From: Amycolatopsis nalaikhensis
GTDB lineage: Bacteria > Actinomycetota > Actinomycetes > Mycobacteriales > Pseudonocardiaceae
Length of the DNA stretch: 64,000 bases
Assembly (NCBI RefSeq): GCF_030264295.1
Contig: NZ_CP127173.1
Coordinates: 9,245,501-9,309,500, forward strand
Reading direction: 5' to 3'
Shown: one piece after another, positions 7,546 to 16,114 of the stretch
How positions within the stretch are numbered: position 1 is the stretch's first letter
Layout of the letters: each line of letters begins with the position of its first letter
Made by a program: the position numbers and the translations under genes
Notes under the pieces: generated by a model
Databases searched by the model: none
What the model was told of the DNA's origin: nothing
The model's input: only the letters and a program-made list of their open reading frames with translations

Positions 7546-9507
7546 ATGGCTGCTCCCGACGCGTCCCGCGTCCCGGCGTGGGTCGACCCGATGCTGGCCA
7601 AGGCCGACGGCGGCCGCCTGCGCAGCGGCCCCGAATGGACGTACGAGTACAAACTGGACGGCTACCGCGCGGCGATGCGGATCGCCCCGGACGGCACCAC
7701 CGTGCTCACCAGCCGCAACAACATCGACTTCACCGACGAGTTCGCCGAGCTCGCGGGCGTGCTCGCGCCCGCGCTCGACGGCCGGGCGGCCTACCTCGAC
7801 GGCGAAGTCGTCGTCTACGGCGAAGACGGCCGCATCGACTTCGAACTGATGCAGGAACGGCGCGGCCGCTACGTCCGGCACCAGACCGCGGGCCGGGACA
7901 AGCCGTTCGACGACCTCCCGGTCCGGTTCCTGGCCTTCGACCTGTTGCGACTCGGCGATCAGACACTGCTCACGACGCCCTACGACGAGCGGCGGCGGTT
8001 GCTGGCCGGGCTGCCGATGCCCGACCCGTACCGCGTCTCGGTGGTCCGCGCGGTGACGTTCGACGAGCTCGCCGCCGACCGCCGCACCCCCGACGACTTC
8101 CTCAAGCACGCCGCGGCCGCCGGGTACGAGGGCGTCGTCGCGAAGCTGCGCAACTCCGCGTACGTGCCCGGGCAACGGCCGGACTCCTGGCTCAAGCACC
8201 CGCTGATCCGGACGCAGGAGGTGATCATCTGCGGGTGGCGGCCCGGTCAGCGCAGCTTCACCGGCACGCTCGGCGGGCTGCTGCTCGGCGCGCACGACCC
8301 GGAGACGGGCGACCTCGTCTACATCGGCGACGTCGGCACCGGCTTCAGCCAGGCCGCCCGCGCGGACCTGCAGGCGCAGCTCGAAGCGCTGGAACGGCGC
8401 ACCCACCCGTTCGTCACGATGCCGCCGCGCGAGGACACCGTCCGCGCCCGCTGGGTGGAGCCGCGGCTGGTCGGCGAGATCGTCTACCGGCAGTTCACCC
8501 GCGCCGGCCGCGTCCGCCACACGGCGTGGCGCGGGCTGCGGCACGACAAGAAGCCCGGCGACGTCGTCGCGCCGCGCGCGGTGCCGCGCGAACCCGCGCC
8601 CGCGCCACCGCCGTCCGGGCAGCGGATCACCGTGCAGGCCGGGAACCGGCGGCTCACCCTGTCCAATTTGGACAAGGTGCTGTACCCGGCGGACGGGTTC
8701 ACCAAGGGCGAGGTGATCAACTACTACTCGCGCGTCGCGCCGGTGCTGCTGCCGCACCTCGCCGGGCGCCCGGTGACGTTCATCCGCTACCCCGACGGCG
8801 TGACCGGCGAGAAGTGGTTCGAGAAGAACGTCCCGAACGGCGCGCCGTCGTGGCTCCGGACGGTCCGGTTGCCCAGCACGGGATCGCGCGGCGGCGGCGA
8901 CAGCATCGACTACGCGCTGCTCGACGACCTCCCGGCGCTGGTGTGGGCGGCGAACATGGCGGCGCTGGAGCTGCACGTTCCCCAGTGGACGGTGGACGGC
9001 GGCACGGACCGGCTGGTGTTCGACCTCGACCCGGGCCCGGGCACCACGATCGTCGAGTGCGCCCGCGTCGCCGAACGCCTGCACGACATCCTGGTCGCCG
9101 ACGGGCTGACGCCGTACGCGAAGACGTCGGGCTCCAAGGGGATGCAGCTGTACTGCGGCATCCGAACGGACGACCCGGCGGCGCCGTCGGCGTACGCGAA
9201 GCGGCTCGCGCAGCGCCTGGCGCGCGAGACGCCGGAGTCGGTGACGGCGGTGATGGCCAAGGCGCAGCGCACGGGCCGGGTGTTCATCGACTGGAGCCAG
9301 AACAACCCGGCGAAGACGACGGTGGCACCGTATTCATTGCGCGGCCGCGACCACCCGACGGTCTCGACCCCGGTGACGTGGCCGGAGGTCCGCGCGTGCG
9401 AGCACGTGAGTCACTTGAGGTTCACGGCGGAGGAGGTCCTGGACCGCCTCGACGACCACGGCGACCTCCTCGCCGGACTCTGCGACGACGCGGTGCCGTT
9501 GCCTTAG
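7546..9507 (+). CDS. ligD: ATP-dependent DNA ligase fused to LigD-type primase/polymerase domain
   Basis: A 653-residue repair enzyme of the bacterial NHEJ LigD group. Residues ~10-210 are the ligase adenylation domain; the nucleophile lysine is K36 in EYKLDGYR, and VVAKLRNSAYVPGQR supplies a later motif. Residues ~215-320 are the OB fold (VIICGWRPGQ, GDVGTGFS). After a Pro-rich linker, residues ~355-640 form the polymerase/primase domain (NLDKVLYPADGFTKGE, RYPDG, FEKN, and the metal-binding DLDPG). Order is ligase then polymerase, with no phosphoesterase domain, unlike the Pol-PE-Lig order of the mycobacterial enzyme. GGAGG lies just upstream of ATG 7546. No Ku gene is in the window. It converges with the next gene, overlapping by 4 bp. 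Confidence 0.9.
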   Translation: MAAPDASRVPAWVDPMLAKADGGRLRSGPEWTYEYKLDGYRAAMRIAPDGTTVLTSRNNIDFTDEFAELAGVLAPALDGRAAYLDGEVVVYGEDGRIDFELMQERRGRYVRHQTAGRDKPFDDLPVRFLAFDLLRLGDQTLLTTPYDERRRLLAGLPMPDPYRVSVVRAVTFDELAADRRTPDDFLKHAAAAGYEGVVAKLRNSAYVPGQRPDSWLKHPLIRTQEVIICGWRPGQRSFTGTLGGLLLGAHDPETGDLVYIGDVGTGFSQAARADLQAQLEALERRTHPFVTMPPREDTVRARWVEPRLVGEIVYRQFTRAGRVRHTAWRGLRHDKKPGDVVAPRAVPREPAPAPPPSGQRITVQAGNRRLTLSNLDKVLYPADGFTKGEVINYYSRVAPVLLPHLAGRPVTFIRYPDGVTGEKWFEKNVPNGAPSWLRTVRLPSTGSRGGGDSIDYALLDDLPALVWAANMAALELHVPQWTVDGGTDRLVFDLDPGPGTTIVECARVAERLHDILVADGLTPYAKTSGSKGMQLYCGIRTDDPAAPSAYAKRLAQRLARETPESVTAVMAKAQRTGRVFIDWSQNNPAKTTVAPYSLRGRDHPTVSTPVTWPEVRACEHVSHLRFTAEEVLDRLDDHGDLLAGLCDDAVPLP

Positions 9508-10127
9508 CGGCGTTGGAGGAGTCGCCGGGCCTTGCCGACGAGGCCGTGGAGGAGGCTGGCGGGGGATTTCTTGTCGGCGGAGTCCGGCGGCGTGGGGGCC
9601 GGTTGCGACGGCTGCTCGGGTTCGGCATCCGGCCGCGCTGGCGCGGAGGTCTGTGGTGCCGCAGCGGCCTCCCGCGGCGAAGCTGATCGCTTGGCATTCG
9701 GCCGCGCCGGCGCGGACCCAGCCGACTCCCGCGAAGGCGGCAGCTCCGGCTTGGCCGCACCTTCCGGCCGCTCAGGCGGGGAAGGTCGCGGCGCGGCAGG
9801 CGCTTTCGGCTGCGAAGGCGATCCTCCCGCCCCAGGCATCGCCGCCGCCGGGACACGCGGCTCCGCGACCTCCCGCGGCGCCGGGATCTCCCCCGCCACA
9901 CTCCCCGAATCCGGCGCCCTACCATCCTCGCGACCACGCGCCGCCAGCATCTGCGGCGTCACCGCCGGTGTCATCAATGGCGTATGGGCCGCGTCGGCGT
10001 TCGGCCGCGCCGGTTCCCGCGCCTCCGGGTACCGCCCCAGCGGGTCACCCGACACGTGGCGGCCCCTCAGCAAACCCACGCACCCCACCAGCCCGACCAG
10101 ACCGAGCAGTCCCCACCACGCCGTCAT
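9504..10127 (-). CDS. Pro/Ala-rich single-pass membrane protein, unknown function
   Basis: A 207-residue protein I do not recognise. It begins with a short hydrophobic stretch (WWGLLGLVGLVGCVGLL) that would act as a membrane anchor or uncleaved signal. A long low-complexity Pro/Ala/Glu/Arg region covers about residues 30-180, and a small basic amphipathic end follows (SLLHGLVGKARRLLQRR). GGGAG upstream of the ATG supports translation. The stop overlaps the ligase stop by 4 bp on the opposite strand. Composition alone suggests a cell-envelope linker. It may be under weak constraint, and I cannot assign a role. Confidence 0.6.
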   Translation of the reverse strand: MTAWWGLLGLVGLVGCVGLLRGRHVSGDPLGRYPEAREPARPNADAAHTPLMTPAVTPQMLAARGREDGRAPDSGSVAGEIPAPREVAEPRVPAAAMPGAGGSPSQPKAPAAPRPSPPERPEGAAKPELPPSRESAGSAPARPNAKRSASPREAAAAPQTSAPARPDAEPEQPSQPAPTPPDSADKKSPASLLHGLVGKARRLLQRR

Positions 10128-10205
10128 GACGGTCTCCCTTCCTCCGGCCCCGGATATCCGCCCACCGCCGGGACAACCGGAGCGTTACCCGGGTGGGTGA
10201 CACCC

Positions 10206-11147
10206 TCACCCCAGCTGCGGCACATCGCCCGGGAAGGAGATCGGCAGCTCGTACAGCCCGCGCGCCGTGCGGCCGCCCGCCAGCCAGCCGTGGAAGTAGA
10301 TGTGCCCGTCCACCACGTCGGCTCCGCCCGGGGCGTCGACCTTGCCGCCGAGGAGGTCCGTCGACAGGAACTGCGCGTCGGCCTTCACGTACGGGCCCGT
10401 CGGCGTCGGTGCCGACGCGTAACCCGTGTGGTAGCCCGAACTCTGGAACGTGTCCGCCGAGTAGAACAGCAGGTAGCGGCTCGCCGTCTTCACCACCGAC
10501 GGCGCCTCGACGACCGCCTTCTCCGACGTCAGGTCCGCCCGCAGCACCTCGGTGCGCGGACCGGAAAGCGTGCGGCCGTCCGCTTGCAGCTTCTGCGCCC
10601 AGATCGCGGCCGGTGCCCCGCTCGCCGCGCCGTCGCTCTTGTAGAACAGGTAACGGGTCCCGTCCGCGTCGACGAACGTCTGCGGGTCGATGTCGCCGTG
10701 GTCCTCGGGCACGCACACCAGCGGCCGGTCGCCTGCCGGGGTGAACGGGCCTTCCGGCTTCGGCGCCGTCGCCGCGCCGAGGCACATCTCGCCACCCGCC
10801 GTCTGCGCGGCCGCGAAGTACAGCACGAACGTCCCGTCCGCGAGCTGCGTGACGTCCGGGGCCCAGAACCCGCCGTCCGGTTTCGCCCACGCGGGCACCG
10901 CTCCCAGCGCGTCGCCGGCGATCCGCCACGGCCCTTCCGGCGCCGTCGCGCTCGCCAGCGGGATCCGGCCGGACCCCGTGCTCGTCGAGTACGCGAAATA
11001 GCCGCCTGCGGTCTTGACGACGTCCGGGTCGGGGAAGTCCCGGTCGATCATCAGCCGCGGCGCGCTCGCGGCCGCCGCCTGCGGGCACACCGAGAACGCG
11101 GTCAAGACGGCGATGACGGGAACGAACAGCGCGTGCTTCAAGCCCAT
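10206..11147 (-). CDS. Secreted glycoside hydrolase family 43-like protein
   Basis: A 313-residue exported five-bladed beta-propeller hydrolase, probably acting on arabinan or xylan side chains. Residues 1-27 are a Sec signal peptide ending AAAASA. The propeller starts with DFPDPDVVKTAGGYFAYST, whose Asp is the family's general base. WAPDVTQLADGTFVLYF and DIDPQTFVDADG follow; the latter holds the pKa-modulating Asp. The segment around PEDHGDID and later Glu residues would include the acid. No carbohydrate-binding module follows. It is divergent from the AI-2E-type gene. With the CE15, sialidase and phospholipase in this window it fits a polymer-degrading soil lifestyle. Confidence 0.85.
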   Translation of the reverse strand: MGLKHALFVPVIAVLTAFSVCPQAAAASAPRLMIDRDFPDPDVVKTAGGYFAYSTSTGSGRIPLASATAPEGPWRIAGDALGAVPAWAKPDGGFWAPDVTQLADGTFVLYFAAAQTAGGEMCLGAATAPKPEGPFTPAGDRPLVCVPEDHGDIDPQTFVDADGTRYLFYKSDGAASGAPAAIWAQKLQADGRTLSGPRTEVLRADLTSEKAVVEAPSVVKTASRYLLFYSADTFQSSGYHTGYASAPTPTGPYVKADAQFLSTDLLGGKVDAPGGADVVDGHIYFHGWLAGGRTARGLYELPISFPGDVPQLG

Positions 11148-11276
11148 GCCCGATTCTGGGGACGCCGCAACGGTTTCGGCAACGGCGGGCCGCCGCCGTC
11201 ACCGGGAAGCGTGGACTTGGCCCGCGCGCCCGGATCGGGTGGATTGGACCGCTCGCGGCGGGGTAGCCGCCGGTCC

Positions 11277-12374
11277 ATGCACGCAACGAGCGGACGGGGT
11301 GCGCACCGCGCCGGGCACGCCGTCGGCGAGGCCGAGGGCGCCGCCGCCCGGCAGGAAAAACCGTTGGGCACGCCGGGAAAGCCGCTCGACCGGCGCTCGG
11401 CGTTCTTCACCGGCATGACGGCGGCCGCCGGGGTGGCCGTCACGATCGGGGTCGCCGAGGTCGTGCTCGCCGCCTCCGACGTGCTGCTCCTGATCGGCAT
11501 CGCGTTCTTCCTCGCCGTCGGCCTCGAACCCGTCACCGGACGGCTCGCGCGCCGCATGCCCCGGGTGCTCGCTGCCGGCGTGGTCGTCCTCGCCGGACTC
11601 GCGGTCCTCGGTTCGGTCATCGCCGCCGCGGCCGTTCCGCTGGCCGAGCAGGCCACGCAGCTACGTGCCGGCGCGCCGCGCTACCTGGCGATGCTGCGCG
11701 ACCCCAGCACGGTGCTCGGCCACGTCGGCCGGCTCTTCGACGTCGAGGCCGCCGTCCGGTCCGTCCACCTCGCCGACGTCGCGAAGTCGGCCGCCGGGCT
11801 GCTCGGCGACGCCGTGGTCGTCGTCGTGCTCGCGACCTACTTCGCCGCCGACTTCCCGCGCATGCGCACGGCCCTCTACCGGCTGGCCCCGCGGTCGCGG
11901 CGGCCGCGGGTGATCCCGATCGGCGACGCGGTTTTCCGGAAAGTCGGCGCGTACCTCGTCGGCAACGTCGTGGTGTCGCTGATCGCGGGCGTGGCGGCGC
12001 TCGCGTGGCTGTGGGCCTTCGGCGTGCCCTACCCGTTGGTGCTGGCCGTGCTCGTCGCGGTGCTCGACCTCGTCCCGGTGGCGGGCTCGATCGCGGCGGG
12101 CGTCGGCACCAGCCTGGTCGCGCTGACGGTTTCGGTGCCGGTCGGGCTCGCCACCGCGGGCTTCTTCGTCGCCTACCGGCTGGTCGAGGACTACGTTCTG
12201 CTGCCGAAGGTCGTCGGCCGCGCCGTCCGGGTGCCCGCGCTGGTCACGGTCGTCGCGGTGCTGCTCGGGTTCGCGCTGCTGGGCGTGGTCGGCGCGTTCG
12301 TGGCGGTGCCGGTCGCGGCCGCGGTCCTGCTGGTGGTGCGGGAGGTGGCGGTGCACCGGCTCGACCGGACGTGA
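11277..12374 (+). CDS. AI-2E family (PerM-like) membrane transporter
   Basis: A 365-residue polytopic membrane protein of the AI-2E/UPF0118 family, whose members have been linked to solute or signal export but mostly lack proven substrates. An N-terminal Ala/Arg cytosolic tail of ~45 residues precedes the first helices (VAEVVLAASDVLLLIGIAFF). The soluble middle segment lies at about 130-200, and the C-terminal block carries the characteristic LVAVLDLVPVAGS and YRLVEDYVLLPKVVG motifs. A much longer open frame exists from 9984, but it is shadow of the GH43 gene. ATG 11277 is the best local start, and the position is uncertain because no strong ribosome site is visible. Confidence 0.82.
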   Translation: MHATSGRGAHRAGHAVGEAEGAAARQEKPLGTPGKPLDRRSAFFTGMTAAAGVAVTIGVAEVVLAASDVLLLIGIAFFLAVGLEPVTGRLARRMPRVLAAGVVVLAGLAVLGSVIAAAAVPLAEQATQLRAGAPRYLAMLRDPSTVLGHVGRLFDVEAAVRSVHLADVAKSAAGLLGDAVVVVVLATYFAADFPRMRTALYRLAPRSRRPRVIPIGDAVFRKVGAYLVGNVVVSLIAGVAALAWLWAFGVPYPLVLAVLVAVLDLVPVAGSIAAGVGTSLVALTVSVPVGLATAGFFVAYRLVEDYVLLPKVVGRAVRVPALVTVVAVLLGFALLGVVGAFVAVPVAAAVLLVVREVAVHRLDRT

Positions 12375-12532
12375 ACCGGCCGCGCGCGGACCCACCACCC
12401 AGGGTCGCCCTCCGTCATCCGGACGTGGGCCACCCGGTCTCGATCGAGGGGGCCGGGCCGGGAGCGGACCACCCCGCGCAAGAGCGTCGCTGGGCCAGAC
12501 GGGCACCGACGGTGCGGCGCGAGTGACTTCCC

Positions 12533-12562
12533 TTGTCCCGCCGAAACCCCCCGCACTAGCGT
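12533..12562 (+). promoter_or_regulatory. Candidate promoter of the 2-methylisoborneol/encapsulin operon
   Basis: TTGTCC at 12533-12538 and TAGCGT at 12557-12562 with an 18-bp spacer, about 75 bp upstream of the methyltransferase start. The rest of the 264-bp gap after the AI-2E-type gene holds no ORF or repeat that I can support. Confidence 0.35.
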
Positions 12563-12638
12563 CGAACGCGGAGGGGAGTTCACCGGAGTGCCCGGAGTTC
12601 CCCTTGCCCGCCAAGGAAAAACGACGAGGAGCTCGCTG

Positions 12639-13490
12639 ATGACCGCTCTCGACCAGCCCGTGGCCCGCACCGCGTACCAGCAGTCGGTCGCCGACTACTG
12701 GAACGCGGAAAAGGATCCGGTGAACCTCCGGCTGGGCGACGTCGACGGTCTGTACCACCACCACTACGGGCTCGGCGACTACGACCCGGCGGTCCTCGAA
12801 ACCCCGGAGTCCCGGCGGGACGAAGCCATCATCGCGGAAATGCACCGGCTGGAAACCGCGCAGGCGGACGTCCTGCTCGACCACCTCGGCCCGATCGCGC
12901 CGTCCGACCGGCTGCTGGACGCCGGGTGCGGGCGCGGCGGCACCAGCGTCATGGCGCACCTGCGCTTCGGCTGCCAGGTGGACGGAATCTCCATCTCCGA
13001 GCAGCAGGTCGGGTTCGCGAACGACCACGTGCGGCGGCGCGGCATCGACGGCTCGGTGCGCTACCACCTGCGCAACATGCTCGACACGGGCTTCGAAACC
13101 GCGGCGTTCCAAGGCATCTGGAACAACGAGAGCACGATGTACGTCGACCTGCACGACCTGTTCGCCGAACACGCGCGGCAGCTGAAGCCGGGCGGCCGGT
13201 ACGTCACCATCACCGGGTGCTACAACGACGTCACCGGCGGCCGGTCCCGCGCGGTGAGCCAGATCGACCAGCACTACATCTGCAACATCCACGCGCGCGG
13301 CGACTACTTCAAGGCGTTGTCGGCCAACGGTTTCGTGCCGATCAACGTCGTCGACCTGACGGCCGCGACGATCCCGTACTGGGAGCTGCGGGCGAAGTCG
13401 TCGGTCGCCACCGGCATCGAGCAGCCGTTCCTGACGGCCTACCGCGAGGGCAGCTTCCACTACCTGCTCATCGCCGCCGACCGCGTCTGA
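12639..13490 (+). CDS. Geranyl diphosphate 2-C-methyltransferase
   Basis: SAM-dependent enzyme that methylates C2 of geranyl diphosphate to give 2-methyl-GPP, the substrate for 2-methylisoborneol synthase. 283 residues from ATG 12639, preceded by GAGGAG; an upstream in-frame ATG at 12588 lacks such a site. The N-terminal YQQSVADYWNAEKDPVNLRLG and HHHYGLGDYD are typical of this family. The SAM-binding loop LLDAGCGRGG is at about residues 91-100, and the region GIWNNESTMYVDLHDLF is also characteristic. It is followed after 27 bp by the terpene synthase and then the encapsulin, so substrate production, cyclisation and compartment appear co-transcribed. Confidence 0.93.
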   Translation: MTALDQPVARTAYQQSVADYWNAEKDPVNLRLGDVDGLYHHHYGLGDYDPAVLETPESRRDEAIIAEMHRLETAQADVLLDHLGPIAPSDRLLDAGCGRGGTSVMAHLRFGCQVDGISISEQQVGFANDHVRRRGIDGSVRYHLRNMLDTGFETAAFQGIWNNESTMYVDLHDLFAEHARQLKPGGRYVTITGCYNDVTGGRSRAVSQIDQHYICNIHARGDYFKALSANGFVPINVVDLTAATIPYWELRAKSSVATGIEQPFLTAYREGSFHYLLIAADRV

Positions 13491-13517
13491 GCCGGGCGGG
13501 TGACGAGGGAGGACACG

Positions 13518-14615
13518 ATGACCGAGTGTCCACAGTGGAGCATCGGCGGCGCCGGGCTCGCCGGGCCGTTCGGCCTCGGGACCTCGGCGGCGCGGATCGC
13601 CACGCAGTTCGCGCCGGCACCCGGGCCGGACCCGGCGTACGCGTACCTGCCGTGGGGTGACGGCAGCGCGCCGCCGTTGTACTGCCCGGTGGTGGGCCGC
13701 GTCGACGACGCCCTCGCCGCGGAGGTGGACCGGCGGCTGGTCAACTGGGCGGCCGGCTGCGGGTTCACCGGCAAGGGCCTCGACCAGATCGCCGGCGCCG
13801 GGTTCGGCAGGCTGGTGATGCTCGCCCACCCCGACTGCGACGACCCGGACCGGCTGCTGGTCGCGGCGCAGCTCAACGCGGTCTGGTGGGCGGCGGACGA
13901 CTACTACGCCGACGACAGCACGCTGGGCGCGGCGCCCACCGAGCTGCCGCCGCGCCTGGCGCTCGTCATGGCGGCGATGGACCCGGTCGCGCCGGCCGGG
14001 GAGTTCACCGCGCCGCTGGAGGAGGCGTTGCGGGCGGACCCGATCCTGGTCGGGCTCAACTCCGCGATCGACCACCTGGGCCGCCACGGTTCCCCCGTGC
14101 TGGTGCAGCGGGTCTGCTACGCGACGTTCTCGATGTTCGTCAGCTGGGACGCCTACGCGGCGTGGCGCCACACCGGCCGCTACCCGCCGGCGTGGGAGTA
14201 CCTGGCGGCCCGCCAGCACGACAGCTTCTACACGTCGATGACGCTGGTCGACGCGGTCGGCGGGTACGAGCTGGCGGCGCCGTTCTACTACGACCCGCGC
14301 GTGCGGGAGGCGATGATGCGGGCCGGCACGGCGTCGGTGCTCGTCAACGACCTGCATTCGGTGGCCAAGGACGCGGCGGACGAGAAACCGGTCTGCAACA
14401 TGGTCCTGCAGATCGCCGCCGACCGGGGCTGCCCGGTCGAGGAGGCGGTCGAGGCCACCGTCGAGCTGCACAACAAGATCGTCCACGAGTTCGAGGACGG
14501 CCACCGGGAGCTGCTGGCCGTGCCGTCGCCGGAGCTGCAGCGCTTCCTCGTGGGTGTCCGTTCCTGGATGGGTGGCGGCTTCACCTGGCACGCCACCAAT
14601 CCCCGTTACCAGTGA
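13518..14615 (+). CDS. 2-methylisoborneol synthase (class I terpene cyclase, encapsulin cargo candidate)
   Basis: Cyclises 2-methyl-GPP to the earthy odorant 2-methylisoborneol. 365 residues from ATG 13518, which has GAGGGAGG upstream; GTG 13500 is an unlikely alternative. Residues 1-~65 form a Gly/Pro/Ala-rich leader containing GPFGLGTSAARI, of the kind described as the cargo-loading segment of encapsulin-associated terpene cyclases. The catalytic domain has the Asp-rich DDYYADD at 127-133 and the NSE-type motif starting N277, with S281 and D285 where Glu is usual. The leader is shorter than in the well-known Streptomyces enzyme (about 440 residues in total). It lies between the methyltransferase and the shell gene. 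Confidence 0.92.
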   Translation: MTECPQWSIGGAGLAGPFGLGTSAARIATQFAPAPGPDPAYAYLPWGDGSAPPLYCPVVGRVDDALAAEVDRRLVNWAAGCGFTGKGLDQIAGAGFGRLVMLAHPDCDDPDRLLVAAQLNAVWWAADDYYADDSTLGAAPTELPPRLALVMAAMDPVAPAGEFTAPLEEALRADPILVGLNSAIDHLGRHGSPVLVQRVCYATFSMFVSWDAYAAWRHTGRYPPAWEYLAARQHDSFYTSMTLVDAVGGYELAAPFYYDPRVREAMMRAGTASVLVNDLHSVAKDAADEKPVCNMVLQIAADRGCPVEEAVEATVELHNKIVHEFEDGHRELLAVPSPELQRFLVGVRSWMGGGFTWHATNPRYQ

Positions 14616-14629
14616 TTGGGGTTTTCGCT

Positions 14630-16033
14630 GTGACTGTCACCGACCCGGTGGATGCCGAGCAGGCGCCCTCGAGCCTGGGCCGGGCCGCGGCCCGGACACT
14701 GGCCACCACGACCAAGTCGGTCCCGCAGATGCAGGGCATCTCCTCCCGCTGGCTGCTCAAACTGCTGCCCTGGGTCGAAGTCTCCGGCGGCGCCTACCGC
14801 GTCAACCGCCGCCTCTCCTACGCCGTCGGCGACGGCCGCGTCACCTTCACCACCACCGGCACCGACGTCCGCGTCATCCCACCCGAACTCGGCGAACTCG
14901 CCCCCCTGCGCGGCTACGACGACGAAGACGTCCTCACCGAACTCGCGGGCCGGTTCACCCAGCACGAATACGCCCCCGGCGACGCGCTGGTCGAATTCGG
15001 CTCCCCCGCCGACCAGGTCTTCCTCATCGCCCACGGCAAAATCACCAAAACCGGCACCGGCGCCTACGGCGACCAAACCACCCTCGGCACCCTGGCCGAC
15101 GGCGACCACTTCGGCGAAACCGCCCTGATCGACCCCGACGGCATCTGGGAATTCACCGCCAAAGCCGTCACCACCTGCACCGTCCTCACCCTCCCCCGCA
15201 CCGCCTTCGACGACCTCCTCACCCGCTCCGACACCCTCCAAGCCCATCTCGAGCGCTACCGGGCCCGCGGCTCCGCGGCCAGCAACGACCACGGCGAAGC
15301 CGAAATCTCCCTCGCCTCCGGCCACGACGGCGAACCCGTCCTGCCCGCCACCTTCGTCGACTACGAAACCCAACCCCGGGAATACGAACTCTCCGTCGCC
15401 CAAACCGTCCTGCGCGTCCACTCCCGCGTCGCCGACCTCTACAACCAGCCCATGAACCAGATCGAACAACAACTCCGCCTCACCATCGAAGCCCTACGCG
15501 AACGCCAAGAACACGAACTGATCAACAACCCCGACTTCGGGCTCCTGCACAACGCCGACTTCGCCCAGCGCATCCCCACCCGCACCGGCCCACCCACCCC
15601 CGACGACCTCGACGAACTCCTCACCCTGGTCTGGAAAGACCCCGCCTTCTTCCTCGCCCACCCCACCACCATCGCCGCCTTCGGCCGCGAATGCACCAAA
15701 GCCGGCCTCTACCCCGACGCCGTCGACCTCGGCGGCCACCACGTCCCCGCCTGGCGCGGCATCCCCCTCCTGCCCTGCAACAAAATCCCCGTCACCGACA
15801 CCCGCACCAGCTCCATCCTGCTCATGCGCACCGGCGAACACACCCAAGGCGTCGTCGGCCTCCACCAAACCGGCCTCCCCGACGAATACCAACCCGGCCT
15901 CAACGTCCGCTTCATGGGCATCAACGACCAAGCCCTCATCTCCTACCTCGTCTCCGCCTACTACTCCGCCGCCGTCCTCGTCCCCGACGCCCTCGCCATC
16001 CTCGACAACGCCGAACTCGGCCGGGAGGGCTGA
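14630..16033 (+). CDS. Family 2B encapsulin shell protein with inserted cyclic-nucleotide-binding domain
   Basis: A 467-residue HK97-fold shell protein. A Ser/Thr/Ala N-terminal arm leads to SRWLLKLLPWVEVSGGAYRVNRRL, the start of the fold. Residues ~100-205 are a cNMP-binding beta-roll (ELAGRFTQHEYAPGDALVEFG, DGDHFGETALI). The remaining coat domain includes YNQPMNQIEQQLRLTIEALRERQEHELINN and the C-terminal DEYQPGLNVRFMGINDQ. Family-2 encapsulins of this type are known to package terpene cyclases and cysteine desulfurases. Immediate linkage to the synthase makes that enzyme the cargo. Start: GTG 14630; GTG 14612 is possible. From about 14,750 on codon choice shifts to AAA, CAA and GAA, unlike the flanking genes. 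Confidence 0.92.
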   Translation: MTVTDPVDAEQAPSSLGRAAARTLATTTKSVPQMQGISSRWLLKLLPWVEVSGGAYRVNRRLSYAVGDGRVTFTTTGTDVRVIPPELGELAPLRGYDDEDVLTELAGRFTQHEYAPGDALVEFGSPADQVFLIAHGKITKTGTGAYGDQTTLGTLADGDHFGETALIDPDGIWEFTAKAVTTCTVLTLPRTAFDDLLTRSDTLQAHLERYRARGSAASNDHGEAEISLASGHDGEPVLPATFVDYETQPREYELSVAQTVLRVHSRVADLYNQPMNQIEQQLRLTIEALRERQEHELINNPDFGLLHNADFAQRIPTRTGPPTPDDLDELLTLVWKDPAFFLAHPTTIAAFGRECTKAGLYPDAVDLGGHHVPAWRGIPLLPCNKIPVTDTRTSSILLMRTGEHTQGVVGLHQTGLPDEYQPGLNVRFMGINDQALISYLVSAYYSAAVLVPDALAILDNAELGREG

Positions 16034-16049
16034 GCCGGGCACGAGTTCA

Positions 16050-16083
16050 CGCCCCGGGTTCGCGGATTCCGCGACCTGGGGCG
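16050..16083. terminator. Imperfect hairpin between convergent encapsulin and PIG-L genes
   Basis: CGCCCCGGGTTCGCGG, a 3-base loop ATT, then CCGCGACCTGGGGCG: an imperfect ~15-bp stem in the 81-bp gap between the convergent stops. There is no T-tract, as is common for actinomycete terminators. It could serve both strands. Confidence 0.5.
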
Positions 16084-16114
16084 TTGGCGCGCCGTCACAC
16101 GAGTCCGGCCGCGG

